Shown piece by piece: positions 31,026 through 42,394 of a stretch of DNA of 64,000 bases; position 1 is the stretch's first letter; each line of letters starts with the position of its first letter. Source of the stretch: Mesostigma viride (lineage: Eukaryota > Streptophyta > Mesostigmatophyceae > Mesostigmatales > Mesostigmataceae); contig RPFO01000076.1 of the NCBI GenBank assembly GCA_009746045.1, positions 362,434 through 426,433 on the forward strand, read 5' to 3'. The position numbers and the translations under genes were made by a program. The notes below the pieces were generated by a model, which saw only the letters and a list, made by a program, of their open reading frames with translations, ran no database searches and was not told the origin of the DNA.

Positions 31026-31809
31026 TAATTGGACATTGTTCCCTGCCTTCAAAACGGCAGAAGTCCACCCATCAGACCAAAAGGCCTCTCGTGCTCCGAA
31101 GTCTTTTTCCCCGTCCATAGTTGTCTCACTTAATAAGTCTCATTTCCAACGTGGGCTTCTCATCACCCTCATTGCCCGCCCCCTTAGCCTCTCTTCCGCC
31201 CCCTTAGCCTTCCCTCCGGAAGTGTCAGCATGTTGAGCCGCTGGTCCGAAGTCCACCGCCACATTTGCCAAGTGTAGGATCCGCTCCACATCCTCCTTAC
31301 CTGCGCGCATACCAATCAACCCATCAACGAGTGACTAAAATCGAGTTATTAGAAGAAGAGGGATTGCCAAAGTTTGGATATCAAGTGAGGACACAATCCA
31401 CTCGCAGAAATTTTAGATTACCCTTCTTATAATTTACCCTTGCTGTCTTTGCACATGGTGCGGTTCGACCTTCAACCTCTCCTCGCAGATAGACCCGGGC
31501 TGGCATAATCTTACTACGTACTCAAGGCACGGAAAGTCGGAGGGGGCGAAAGTGAAAGTTCCTGCGAGCCGACATGAAGATTCAAGGGTCGGCGGAGGAA
31601 TCGGGAAGTCGTCCGTCAAATACGGTAAGCAGAGATACGGTAAGCAGAGACCTGGAATCGTCTTTTCGACGCACACCAAACCCGAAAAGGAAGGTTGACC
31701 TGCAGTGGATACGTCCGATTTCTGAAATCCTGGACACGGGGGCAACTAGCCAACTACACGAAAACTCACGAAAATCGGTGTCAAATGCCTGGGCAGCAAC
31801 CCAGAAGCC
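31026..31809. other. No gene recognised
   Basis: Spacer between the piggyBac right end and the Harbinger left end. A 13-base duplication (AGATACGGTAAGC, at about 31617 and 31631) is the only local structure noted. Frames on either strand are short and not recognisable. Confidence 0.35.
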
Positions 31810-31812
31810 TTA

Positions 31813-31845
31813 GGCTGAGTCTATACGGATTTTAAGTTAAAACCG
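31813..31845 (+). repeat. Left terminal inverted repeat of the Harbinger element
   Basis: GGCTGAGTCTATACGGATTT then TAAGTTAAAA. It matches the inverse of 40365-40399 with several mismatches and is preceded by TTA. Confidence 0.85.
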
Positions 31846-32241
31846 AACCGGTCATTTTTAGGGTCCGGAGGTAAAATTTTCAGTCTATACGAAACTGAAC
31901 TGACTGGACCGCAAGTAGAGTGGTTCCCGCCAAGTCGAGCCAAGTCGATGACGTGGCGCCAGCTCCGTGCCCGGGCAATCAGGCAATTACAGGCAATTAA
32001 ACCCAAAACACGCACGGCGGGGAAGGGGAAGACCCGCGGTCGGCACTACAATACGCTTCCGTGGACACCTTTTTCAGCGGGGAAAGTGCCTCCGGGCTTC
32101 CGGGGCAAATTCAGCAAGCGCTGCGGAGCTTAGATAGTAAGATTTCGTTTAGGGTTCGTACCGTACAGCCAATCAGTTTGCGCCCGGATCAAATTGTGCT
32201 CTGGGCACTGACGGACTGAACACGAAAATTTCCGGCCAGCC

Positions 32242-33332
32242 ATGGCGGACAATGCCGAAGGAGACGGACCGTTGCTCCCACCCGAAGCGCGAAATCATTG
32301 CGTGCCATGCGGAGTCGCCCATGGGAAAACGCCCAAGTGGACGATGAGAGAAAAAGCGCGTTTCGGGCATGTCCTAATTGACGAAAGCATCAGGGCAGCG
32401 TGGTCCAATCAAGTAGGGGGAGCACGAGGGAAACCCTCGACGACAGGCGGTCATTGACGGCCGGGTTCTGGGAACAAGTTGCCACTCTACACAACGATCC
32501 CGACTTCACGCCTTCTGAGGAGACATTTGATGAATACGCACTCAACCTAGCTGGGGACATTTCTAAGCCTTTGCACACTCGAACCCCGGCATATCTAAAG
32601 GAGCAGTACACCAAGATCAAGTCAGAGCTAACCATTTGCAACGACAACTACGAGCGAAGCGGGCAAAACAATCCTGACAAAAGCGGTTATGTCAAAGGCG
32701 ACCAAAGCCTTCTATACTTCTGGCTGCTCATGGAAAAGTACGCGTTTCTTGAGGTTGTTCTGCGGACTGTCGATGGGGACATCGCGTTCGAGGAGCCGGT
32801 TGGGTGCACCGGTGGCTCCACGAAGGCCGCGGGTAAGATACTCCCGGCATACTATTTATACTTATATATTTTGAGACCCTGCACCTTGGTGTATGCTTGA
32901 GTGTGGCATGGTGTTTGGTTGCCAGTTTCTTTTACCCACCTTGGTGTATGCTTGAGCATGTGTGTCAGCGTGTGCATGTGTGTGTGCTTGTGGGTGTATG
33001 TGCATGTGCGGTCTTCGTATATACAACTAGGGAAGAAGCCCAAGCCGGCTTACAAGAAGCAGATCAACCCAGGAAGTGGGCCGGGGGCAACCTCGAAAGA
33101 GCCAGTGGTGCTTGATGATGACGGGCCGAGCAAGGACGCAGCGGGCTCCTACTTTGCCAAGAAGGAGAGCTTGCTGGACAAGGATGCGGCGAAGCAAGAC
33201 ATGCTCGCCACCGCCGAAGCTCAGAAGATCAAGATCGGCATTTTGAGGGAAACAATGAAGGACATGGGGGACGACCCTGAGTTGTATGCTTTGGCCAGGA
33301 AGAGGTTGTTTGATATGATTAGCACTCTTTAA
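32242..33332 (+). pseudogene. Myb/SANT-like Harbinger accessory protein, two exons, one frameshift
   Basis: The second protein of PIF/Harbinger elements, which binds the element ends and helps import the transposase. From ATG 32242 the frame runs through WTMREKARFGHVLIDESIRA, the start of a Myb-like trihelix, and stops at 32457. A one-base shift near 32410-32450 restores the rest: FWEQVATLHNDPDFTPSEET and later KEQYTKIKSEL. A donor (GCGG|GTAAGAT, 32832/32833) and acceptor (ACAACTAG|GGAAG, 33030/33031) join in phase, giving KAAGKKPKPAYKK. Exon 2 then runs to TAA 33330-33332 with a Lys/Glu-rich helical tail. The shift may be real decay or an assembly error. Confidence 0.7.
32833..33030 (+). other. 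Intron of the Myb-like gene, containing a minisatellite unit
   Basis: GT-AG intron of 198 bases. Positions about 32882-32958 hold CCTTGGTGTATGCTTGAG twice with TGGCATGGTGTTTGGTTGCC between. This is the inverse of the 62-bp unit that forms the array at 36110-36560 within the same transposon. Confidence 0.75.
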
Positions 33333-33735
33333 TCATATGCAGATTGCATGGAATGGCCCCCCCCCTAGCTGGGCATAGCTTGATAGATCATGAGGGTGCA
33401 GGTGCCCTGGTGCACCTAGAGCAAGTGTAGCTTACATTCCCACCCTTGCAAGAAGTAGCCCAGAATGTATTAATTTAAAAGCCATATGCCCCTTCTCAGG
33501 GATAGGTGCTACATGTACTCCCAACGGAGTTATGTTCCTAATTAATGAGTTAATTAATGGAATGGGCCACTTGCTGCAGTGCACGGATTTCACTACAATC
33601 ATTTATGCAATCTTATGCACTATTGTGTGCATGAATGACCTCATGCACCTGCCCTATGGTTTATGCACATGTATGCAAGGGCTGACCCAGGTGGGCCTGC
33701 ATTATCCATAGAACATCATACCATGAGTCTAATTA
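33333..33735. other. Harbinger internal non-coding region
   Basis: A non-coding stretch with an AATTAATGAGTTAATTAATGG palindrome-like stretch at about 33540 and repeated TTATGCAC words (about 33602-33670). No gene is seen. Confidence 0.4.
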
Positions 33736-35733
33736 ATTCGGATTTCTTTGAAAAGAGTTTCTCGAAGTGAGGCGGGGAATAAGGCCGCTCACGGGAGCCG
33801 CCTGGATGGTCGGCTGAACCGGGCGGGTTTGGCAGATGTAACCGGATTTGGCTAATGGCTGGCGACCTGGAATTGTTAGTAGGGGCAGTGGCCCTATTGT
33901 GCTACAATCTCGAAACAATCTTATGCTTAAAGTTTGACAGGGCCGGGTTTGTTGAACCGGTTTGTTGAATGATAATTAGAACCTTTCGGAAAGGGTATTT
34001 GATTGGTTGTTGTTTTTGTGGTACGGTAGGTGTCGCTACATTCTCAGGTTGGCGTGTTAAGTTAAGCTCGGTTGCTGATGTCAGCCCCGTGCTAGGGCAG
34101 TTTGACTACTTTGGCGGCGTAGTGACATTGTTGTGGTCTTTTTTCTTGTAAACGTTGGCTGAGCGCCGACGGCTGAGGCTATGGCGGTACAAGAAGTGCC
34201 TCACCAGCCTTGCGCTCAGCATGGGTGCGGGGCTAAAATTTGTTAACCAAATTTCCGGCATCCATGATCCCTGGCTGCTTAAGGCGGTTGGGATTCATGG
34301 CTGCCATTGGCCCGGAATTAATGTCCGGGTGATCGGGGATTAAATGCGAAGCGGGGGCTGATGCATTATTTAATGGCTGGTTTGTTTGAAAGAAACGGCC
34401 AGCTGGCCGGGTTGGGCAAGGGCTAGCTTGCTTGATGGTTCCGTACCTGGGGATGCTTGCGCCTCGGGTTGGGCTGTCGGCAGGCTGGCCTGCCTTTGAG
34501 TTGTCTCGTACCTGGAAATGCTTGCATTCCGGGTTGGGCTTGGCTTGAGGGCCGCCGCGGCTCGGGGGGGTAAAAAATTTAAGTCACCGTTGTGGGACAC
34601 GGAGCCTCGGCGCAGGAGGCAAGGGCTGAAAACCAACTTGATTTCGTAATCAGTGGTATTTCCACTTTTTTGTACGGAAGGAGTGTTTATGTGCTCGGCA
34701 CTAGGTTGGTTGCTCTTCAAAAAAGTTGTAAACTGGGCGTCGGCTGGAATCAGCGGCGCCAGTCAGCAGCTTTTGCTTTGACTTTGTGTTCCGCGACAGC
34801 ACCCCTTAGCGGACCAGAGAAGAGGTCGGCAACGAGGTCAGCGGGGGCCCCCGAGTGGGGTCAAAAATGCGAGCTGTGTCGATTGACAGTGCATGAATTT
34901 TTGTGCATTCACAGTCGCTGGGAATTAAATCTGTTTTCTGGCAACGGAGAGCGCCCATCGCGACAGGACAGCTTTTGACGGGAAAGGAAATGGTGCTTCT
35001 TTAGCGGACCGGAGGGCCAGGAAGGGGAGGTTGGGTAATCGCGAGCCATGCCTAAGGAGTTCTTAATAGCGGTTCTGTAACCGCTACCTGTCTGTATGCA
35101 TCTACTTATTGTTTTAACAAAGATGCTGGTGACTATGGTGAGCAAACGGGTGTATGAATCGGATTTCTTTGAAAAGAGTTTCTCGAAGTGAGGCGGGGAA
35201 TAAGGCCGCTCACGGGAGCCGCCTGGATGGTCGGCTGAACCGGGCGGGTTTGGCAGATGTAACCGGATTTGGCTAATGGCTGGCGACCTGGAATTGTTAG
35301 TAGGGGCAGTGGCCCTATTGTGCTACAATCTCGAAACAATCTTATGCTTAAAGTTTGACAGGGCCGGGTTTGTTGAACCGGTTTGTTGAATGATAATTAG
35401 AACCTTTCGGAAAGGGTATTTGATTGGTTGTTGTTTTTGTGGTACGGTAGGTGTCGCTACATTCTCAGGTTGGCGTGTTAAGTTAAGCTCGGTTGCTGAT
35501 GTCAGCCCCGTGCTAGGGCAGTTTGACTACTTTGGCGGCGTAGTGACATTGTTGTGGTCTTTTTTCTTGTCCCACCCACCCACCCTCTTTGGTGGCCTGG
35601 TCTGCGCGGGTAATCGCGAGCCATGCCTAAGGAGTTCTTAATAGCGGTTCTGTAACCGCTACCTGTCTGTATGCATCTACTTATTGTTTTAACAAAGATG
35701 CTGGTGACTATGGTGAGCAAACGGGTGTATGAA
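33736..35733 (+). mobile_element. Split-direct-repeat element, family II (non-autonomous)
   Basis: A1 33738-34149, internal 34150-35032, B1 35033-35156, A2 35159-35570, spacer of about 37 bp beginning CCCACCCACCCACC, B2 35608-35731. A1/A2 and B1/B2 are near-identical direct repeats. The arrangement and the joint between B1 and A2 (ATG-AA-TCGG) are as in family I, although the sequence is different. Shared words with the other families: TCGG..TTCT.TGAA at the A end and CTTATTGTTTTAA in B. The internal part has no recognisable protein. Confidence 0.82.
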
Positions 35734-36109
35734 TAATTAATCTTAACATGAGGATTATGCTCCCAAATGCACGCTCGCACACACGATTATTAAATATTTA
35801 ATTAATTCATCCATCTATTCATGCAGCCGGATAGCATGAATATTCTGATAGCATGTATATTGTTTCAATGAAAGTGATCAACCATTTGCGCTTAGTCGAT
35901 GAGCACGAAATGCCAATTGACACTAAGCTACCATTAGTACTTGAGGCACTTGTCTTGAGCTCCAATAGTCATATCACGAAAAGGCACGAGTCAAGTTGCA
36001 TTAATTTTAGTAATTTAAGTTAGACAACTGTGATGACTACCATTGCACATGCATCCTTTTTGACATTACAATAGCGGGATTATGCAGCATTCTCATCCTC
36101 ACCGCTTGT

Positions 36110-36560
36110 TGTGGGTAAAAAAAACTGGCAAGCAAACACCATGCCACACATGGCACACTCGAGCATACACCAAGGTGGGTTAAAAAAAACTTGCAAGCAA
36201 ACACCATGCCACACGAGGCACACTCAAGCATACACCAAGGTGGGTAAAAAAAAACTGGCAAGCAAACACCATGCCACACGAGGCACACTCAAGCATACAC
36301 CAAGGTGGGTAAAAAAAAACTTGCAAGCAAACACCATGCCACACGAGGCACACTCAAGCATACACCAAGGTGGGTAAAAAAAAACTGGCAAGCAAACACC
36401 ATGCCACACGTGGCACACTCGAGCATACACCAAGGTGGGTAAAAAAACTGGCAAGCAAACACCATGCCACACGAGGCACACTCATCAAGCATACACCAAG
36501 GTGGGTAAAAAAACTTGCAAGCCGAAACACCATGCCACACGAGGCACACTCAAGCATAAT
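36110..36560. repeat. Minisatellite of about 62-bp units
   Basis: Seven units of the type ACTGGCAAGCAAACACCATG, CCACACGAGGCACACTCAAG, CATACACCAAGGTGGGT followed by an A-run. A-run length and a few indels vary. It lies between the split-direct-repeat element and the transposase 3' end. A related unit lies in the Myb-like intron. Confidence 0.92.
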
Positions 36561-36691
36561 GGGTTCCTCTAATTACATGTTGCATAGTGGTTTATCTCTT
36601 TATCTCTTACTAAACGTTGACATAGTTTAACTGTTTCAGTTTGGTATCACATGATGAATTTATATTATTAAGTATAAAACCGTTCTTATAC

Positions 36692-39600
36692 CTAAGTACG
36701 CCCCCAAACAGAATGGGGGGGGCGCACCCTTCCTAACTCGGCTATCGCGTGGCATAGCGCATCACGCGTGCTACGGTCCTCGCTAGAGGTTCTTCGTACA
36801 AGTGCACAATCTACGGTAAGAGCGCAATTCCCATTAAAATGGGGCATAGGCCAATCCCCGTGCAATTGGTCTGTTGGAAGCACTTCTGCTCGTATGAACC
36901 CATCATCGATGCACCAGTTATGCACACGCATGAGGGCAGCTAGCAAACGTGTTGCATGTCGTAGGTCACATGTCAATGCACGGTGGAGGATGCCAAAGCG
37001 GTGAATAAGAATCCCAAATGCACGCTCTATGACCTGCCTGCACAAAGAGATGTAATAGTTACATGAGTCCTCCTGGACGCTGAGACCCCTTCCTGGGTAG
37101 GGAGTCACAAGCCAAGGCTTGATGGTGTATGCCTCATCTGCCACTATGTAAAATCCTTCTGGCAGGCCAACACGTTCCAATTCCGTGTGCAAAGAGCTGA
37201 CACGAAATGCGACACTGTCATGGGTACTGCCGCAACATTTGTTGGAGCCATACAGAAAACGACATTCATGTCCCACGTAGCTCCCACAAAAACCAGCATC
37301 TTCATTAAAACAATAAGTGGAAGCATACATGTGACACTAATTGACATGCCCGGAGGCACGCCGTTCAAGGCCCTTCATGAAGTACGTTGCCCTAGAGGCA
37401 ACCAAGACACGGGTGGGTGGGGGGGGAGCAAAGAAAGAGGCCGACAAAACCAGCCAGAGCGGCTTTTAGTCGCAAAACCTCCCTTATCCCTAGCTAACTG
37501 ACGTCATTAAACCCTTATGTTTAGTGGATGCTAGTAAGACGCTAACCGTACAAACCGGGGGTAGAATATCCCGAATCTGCACGGCTAGTATTAAATAATG
37601 CGTAGGTTGTTCTTTTCAGGGGCACTGCACCTCACGCCCCGTTCCGCCCGGGTATAATCAACCCAAGCGCGGAACGCACATTTTATTTAATTCATTTTTC
37701 AACCATGCACTATATTGCATCTACTAATCACAAAAGCTCTAGCCAAACAGCTACGAGTAAACACTACGACCTATAAGCCGCTCATCCAGCGGCCTCTTGT
37801 TCCCGCATTCACGTATAGAAGAAACTCCGTTCAAAGAACCCCGATTCATGTCCCACGTAGCTCCCACAAAAACCAGCATCTTCATTAAAACAATAAGTGG
37901 AAGCATACATGTGACACTAATTGACATGCCCGGAGGCACGCCGTTCAAGGCCCTTCATGAAGTACGTTGCCCAATCACCCCCGCCCTGGCTTTCCCTTGA
38001 AGCCGCACTCCACCTTGCTCGTTGTCACAAGTGACCGCCCTGCCGCAAAACGGGAGCCCCCCCACATCGGGAGGCGTGTGCCCGGCGGCTGTGGATGCAT
38101 GGCCAGGCCCAAAAAGGCCCAGCGCATTTGCACTGCGATTGCGCACGGCCAGCCTATCATGACCCCTCTCGGGGCCCCGAGTCGGTACCGCTATGGCCGT
38201 CTCCCCATAGACCCGGGGTGCTTCGAGAAAAAACGTGGACCTAGCCCAGGCCCCGCCAGCCCGGATGCCCGAGGCCACAGCCCCAGGCACCTGGCTGAAC
38301 GAGAGTCCGTTCAGCCAAGACCGCATTCCCCCCCGAGGTTTCTATGCGTGGGGAAAAAATTTCTAGCTTAGGCGCTTTTCCCATCGCCGTCCCCAGCCCC
38401 AACCACCCCCCCTCGGCGGAAGGCAATTGCAAAGTTTGCTGGCCAGCAGCAATTTCCGAAGAAAAAGCCGCAGGCCGCGGACCGAGACACGGGTCGCCAG
38501 TGCCAGCCATCCGGCTCCAACCCGGGGTGCAAGCATCCCCAGGTACGGAGCACCAGCTCGCGCACTGGGCCGACCAAGCGACAGTTGAGCACCTGTCTCG
38601 GCATCCGGCCCACCAAAGACCCCAAGCTGGGGAAAAGGTGCGGACCGGAGGTAATCATTTTCTTTTCTTTTAGTTAACCGAGCGAGGAACTACGCCTGGC
38701 CGGTTAACAACTGGAAGTCTCACCACTGGCCAAGTGGCCAGTGCAACCAGTGCTTTTGGGATTTTGCTCCGCAGCACCCATAGCTGCGGCTGCCGCCGCA
38801 ACGACAACGAGCAAAGAAAGAGGCCGACAAAACCAGCCAGAGCGGCTTTTAGTCGCAAAACCTCCCTTATCCCTAGCTAACTGACGTCATTAAACCCTTA
38901 TGTTTAGTGGATGCTAGTAAGACGCTAACCGTACAAACCGGGGGTAGAATATCCCGAATCTGCACGGCTAGTATTAAATAATGCGTAGGTTGTTCTTTTC
39001 AGGGGCACTGCACCTCACGCCCCGTTCCGCCCGGGTATAATCAACCCAAGCGCGGAACGCACATTTTATTTAATTCATTTTTCAACCATGCACTATATTG
39101 CATCTACTAATCACAAAAGCTCTAGCCAAACAGCTACGAGTAAACACTACGACCTATAAGCCGCTCATCCAGCGGCCTCTTGTTCCCGCATTCACGTATA
39201 GAAGAAACTCCGTTCAAAGAACCCCGATTTCGAATCGCACACAGCTTGCATGACAAGCGCATAAAACCCCTTACGATTGTAGTACTGCCTGGGGTTCGCT
39301 ACCTCCAACTGTGAGGGTTTTTTTATCTTGATTGCGATACCATCGAGCGCACCAACACAACCATCAACAACTCCCCTGGTCGTCTGGTTGAAACCATCGG
39401 CCAAACGCGACAGTTCGCCCGAATCATCCGTGGTCGGGAATGCCAGGTCGTAGTTCTCGTTGATGAAGTCAACCACTTCCCAGACGGCGTTGTAAAAGGT
39501 TGCTTTGTGGCATTTCACGAGGTCCATGATGTCGATGTGCCTGCACGAAAAGTGTTAACAAACCATCATTACGTACCGATGCCTGGAGCATACAGGAACG

Positions 39601-40064
39601 AATAAAATCTGCTTGACGCAAAGTTATGGATACAATTTTAGTCACATCACTTACCTGCCACCGGCAGCCCATCGCAGAAAACATGCAAGCTTCATCTCGC
39701 ATGTCATTGCAGAACCGCTGCTGTTTTCAGCCTTGACATGATTCGGTTTCAGGCCACTTTCTCGCATCTTGTCAGCCACCTGCATGAACCGGGCGGAGGT
39801 GATCTTGTAGCGCTGCTTGAACTCGGATTCCTTCAAGCTCGCCATCTCGTCCGCGAAGCGGTTGCGAGTGTGCTTCTCATTAGCAGCTCGCGGCAAGCCA
39901 AACCGACTTACGTAGGGCTTGGAAACGTGCACCACGCCTTGAGAGACGTATCTTTTTCCTGTACGCCTTCGCATCATCTTCAAATCCTGCAAATCATTCC
40001 AGTCCTCCCTGTCAATCCTGTCCTCGTCGGGCTTGCGCATAAGGTGGTATGACTGGCGAGACAT
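36692..40064 (-). pseudogene. PIF/Harbinger DDE transposase, split by an insertion
   Basis: Cut-and-paste transposase (DDE_Tnp_4 family). Exon 1 (about 40064-39655, MSRQSYHLMRKPDEDRIDRE) holds the N-terminal helical part, ending CEMKLACFLRWAAGG. A GT-AG intron spans 39654-39541. Exon 2 reads HIDIMDLVKCHKATFYNAVW ... GALDGIAIKIKKP ... YYNRKGFYALVMQAVCDSK, giving the first Asp. Directly after this codon run the split-direct-repeat element at 37265-39229 intervenes. The gene resumes at 37264 with CRFLYGSNKCCGSTHDSVAF, VADEAYTIKPWL (second Asp) and RQVIERAFGILIHRFG (Glu), and stops at 36692. Without the insertion the frame joins exactly. A frame also extends upstream to 40136. Confidence 0.88.
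37265..39229 (-). mobile_element. Split-direct-repeat element, family III, copy 1, inside the Harbinger transposase
   Basis: Minus-strand order: A1 39227-38809, internal, B1 37972-37847, A2 37844-37426, spacer with CCCACCC inverse, B2 37392-37267. The transposase frame is GATTCGAAAT before and GTCGTTTTCTG after. Excising the element restores CDSKCRFLY, with only AAT shared between the element ends and the target. Near-identical to the element at 53879-55841, so family III moved fairly recently. Confidence 0.85.
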
Positions 40065-40364
40065 AATGGCCGAGTGTTTTCGTGCTTTAAATCCGCAACT
40101 GAAATGGTCGGAATTACCAACTGCAATGGCGCACACAGCTATGGCAACCAGCCTTCACGTCGGCAGTAGCAGCCCGACCACCCGGGTTTTCCCGCCAATT
40201 ATTCCTTTTTAACTTTTAACTCCGAAAAAAAAATAACAGGGGTCCGTGGCCAAGCCCGTCTGGAGTTATTTTTTATCTCCGGTGAGTTAAAACCGCAAGT
40301 TATTTTTCACCGTTGGATGAAAACCGTCCCTCAATCTCACCGTCCATTTTTTCCCGCCACTTTT

Positions 40365-40399
40365 AACTCCGCGAAGTTAAATCCCGTATAGACTGGCCC
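40365..40399 (-). repeat. Right terminal inverted repeat of the Harbinger element
   Basis: The inverse begins GGGCCAGTCTATACGGGATT and is followed on the plus strand by TTA. The adjacent subterminal DNA (40190-40380) has several AACTCCG/AGTTAAA repeats in both orientations, typical of transposase-binding subterminal regions. Confidence 0.85.
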
Positions 40400-40499
40400 T
40401 TACGGCTTGATCAGGCAATTTTTTTTTTTTGGAGAGTATATCGAGACAAATGAAAAAGACAATCCGAGCGTTATCCGTTCCTCGCTGCCAGATTCTACT

Positions 40500-41060
40500 G
40501 GATTCCATGCGCTGACTCGCGTTGACCAAGCTTTATTCTTTGGGTTATCGGCTTCCCAACTTTCCGTGTACTAGACCGGGCCTAAGCCTAAACATAGTAC
40601 TGCTGGTTGTCTCCTTGATAGTACCACTGATACTAAATATATCCGGCCCTCGGCCACTACAGATTCTCTGCTGCCCATGTGCGGCGTGAGACACAACAAC
40701 AACAACAACAACAAGCCTAAACAGTACGGCGTCCAGGTCCGCGCCGACCCAGGGGCCCGCTAGCCCTCCAGGTCCACGCAGTCCTCCCGGAGCCGCGGGC
40801 AACACTCCTTAAAAGAACTTCCGCAGGTACTTACTTACTCCTTAAAGAAGCCGGCGGTAAGGGTCCCCAAGGCCCCGAACTCCAAGACGAAGGGCACCAC
40901 ATGGTGGTGCCCGCCGTCGCCATAGGCCGTAGGCTTGGCCCGCTCAACCCGATCCGCCGGGTAGCCCGGCCGCCGCCTGGGATGCACCAACTGAACCATG
41001 CGCACATGGCTAAGAGCCAAGGGGCGAGCCACAGAAACGTCAATGAGCAAGTGCCGGCTG
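40500..41060 (-). pseudogene. 3' end of a non-LTR (LINE-like) retrotransposon
   Basis: The minus-strand frame 41050-40835 reads VARPLALSHVRMVQLVHPRR, then KPTAYGDGGHHHVVPFVLEF and GALGTLTAGFFKE before the stop. This resembles the conserved tail just C-terminal to the RT of algal/protist LINEs (a K..Y....F.PF..E..G pattern), an assignment made from memory of such tails. Downstream is a 3' region with (TTG)n on the minus strand (40687-40712). The upstream RT is absent, consistent with 5' truncation. Confidence 0.5.
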
Positions 41061-41131
41061 TCTTATATATTTGATACATTAAGGAGACAACCACATGGCA
41101 GCAAGTATCACGGTTTTCCATATACACCGTT

Positions 41132-41215
41132 TCCATCCATCCATCGATCCATCGGGGTTAATGCTCCGCGACTCCCCAACGGGAGCACAAGTCTAATTAA
41201 TTAATTAATTAGTAT
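41132..41215. repeat. Dispersed repeat copy (also at 24463-24567)
   Basis: CCATCCATC, GGGGTTAATGCTCCGCGACT, CCCCAACGGGAGCACAAG, then TCTAATTAATTAATT. Same order as the copy at 24.5 kb, with short microsatellites at both edges. Confidence 0.75.
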
Positions 41216-41271
41216 ACAACGTTTCCCGTTCATCACAACCCTCAAACTTCTACTTCTGGACTCGCCAAATC

Positions 41272-41618
41272 AATCAACGAGCGTCGCCCATAAAAAAGCA
41301 CGACAAGGTATGACACTCCCAACATCCGACTTCAACTGTAAAATGCACGATTCGGCAATCTTCAAAACATGAAAAATGTCGTCCTCCTTGACACTGTTCC
41401 CGATTAGGGATCACGCTATGGCTTCCAACATCGCAATGTGGTCCAGCCAGTTATCTGTCTAAGCTACACTCTCGCACAACTTAATTTGCACGCCGACGGC
41501 ACCCGCACCCGCCATCTCAACACATAGCAAGCACTTAGTATGGCAAGCGGATTATGGCCTTATCCACTTCATAGCCCGCCTCACCCTTCAAAAGTTTCAT
41601 TACCGTCAATGTCTCGGG
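41272..41618 (-). pseudogene. Truncated, inverted paralogue of exon 2 of the long gene at 56-64 kb
   Basis: Minus strand: GTGCAG|CCCGAGACATTGAC begins like the acceptor and exon TCTGCAG|CCCTCCACGG at 57628. Further on, DDIFHVLKIAESCILQLKSD and VGSVIPCRAFLWATLVD match DDMYEVLKIAQSCILNLKED and VGRYFPRRALIWSTLFD. Several stops and a frameshift make it a pseudogene, and homology ends near 41272. The dyad array starting at 41816 lies in the position of the intron preceding this exon, as a dyad does at 57537 in the other copy. Confidence 0.7.
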
Positions 41619-41815
41619 CTGCACATAACACCGACGACAAAAAAACAGCCACGCATACCGTCGTCAAGCACCTGTAGTCCTAGTAAGTAAGTACTACGAC
41701 GCGTCGCTCGAAAACATTTACAAAAAATGATGCAAAGCAACGGAGGCATTTCGAAAGTATTCGACGAATCAAGTACCCCCGCACAAAAGCATGTTTCACA
41801 ACCTCGAATTGGGGA

Positions 41816-42392
41816 GGGGTCTCGCTGCAGCTAGACCCTTCCGTGAACGCAAAAAATAAACATCAAATAACTGGAAGGTCTTCCTGCAACTAGACCCCTC
41901 AAATCATACAAAGATGAAACATTGAAGTTGGGAGGGGTCTAGCTGCAGCTAGACCCTTACAGGAATGCGAAAAAACAACCAATAATTGGGAGGGTCTACC
42001 TGCAGCTAGACCCTTACATGCAATAAAAAAGGATGAAACCTGGGAAGTTGGGAGGGGTCTAGCTGCAGCTAGACCCTTACAGGAATGCGAAAAAACAACC
42101 AATAATTGGGAGGGTCTACCTGCAGCTAGACCCTTACATGCAATAAAAAAGGATGAAACCTGGGAAGTTGGGAGGGGTCTAGCTGCAGCTAGACCCTTAC
42201 AGGAATGCGAAAAAACAACCAATAATTGGGAGGGTCTACCTGCAGCTAGACCCTTACATGCAATAAAAAAGGATGAAACCTGGGATTCAAGTTGGGAGGG
42301 GTCTACTAGCTGCAGCTAGACCCTTACAGGAATTCGAGAACTTTATCACAAAAAATGAGTGACAGCGTCTCTCTGCAGAGAGACCCTTGCCA
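41816..42392. repeat. Array of GGGTCT...AGACCC dyads
   Basis: Ten dyads, most of the form GGGTCTAGCTGC joined to its inverse, at about 41816, 41877 (degenerate), 41935, 41989, 42055, 42109, 42175, 42229, 42297 and 42367. Between 41935 and 42290 they form a tandem repeat of about 120 bp holding two dyads per unit. All have a CTGCAG centre, so each can form a hairpin. Confidence 0.93.
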
Positions 42393-42394
42393 AA

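Larger units (their letters stand above)
31813..40399. mobile_element. PIF/Harbinger DNA transposon with two nested insertions
   Basis: The ends are GGCTGAGTCTATACGG at the left and, inverted, GGGCCAGTCTATACGG at the right. TTA occurs on both sides (31810-31812 and 40400-40402), which is the target duplication of this superfamily. It encodes the two usual Harbinger proteins: a DDE transposase (minus, 36692-40064) and a Myb/SANT-like protein (plus, 32242-33332). Two split-direct-repeat elements (33736-35733 and 37265-39229) are nested within it, the second inside the transposase gene. Subtracting them leaves about 4.6 kb. Confidence 0.9.
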
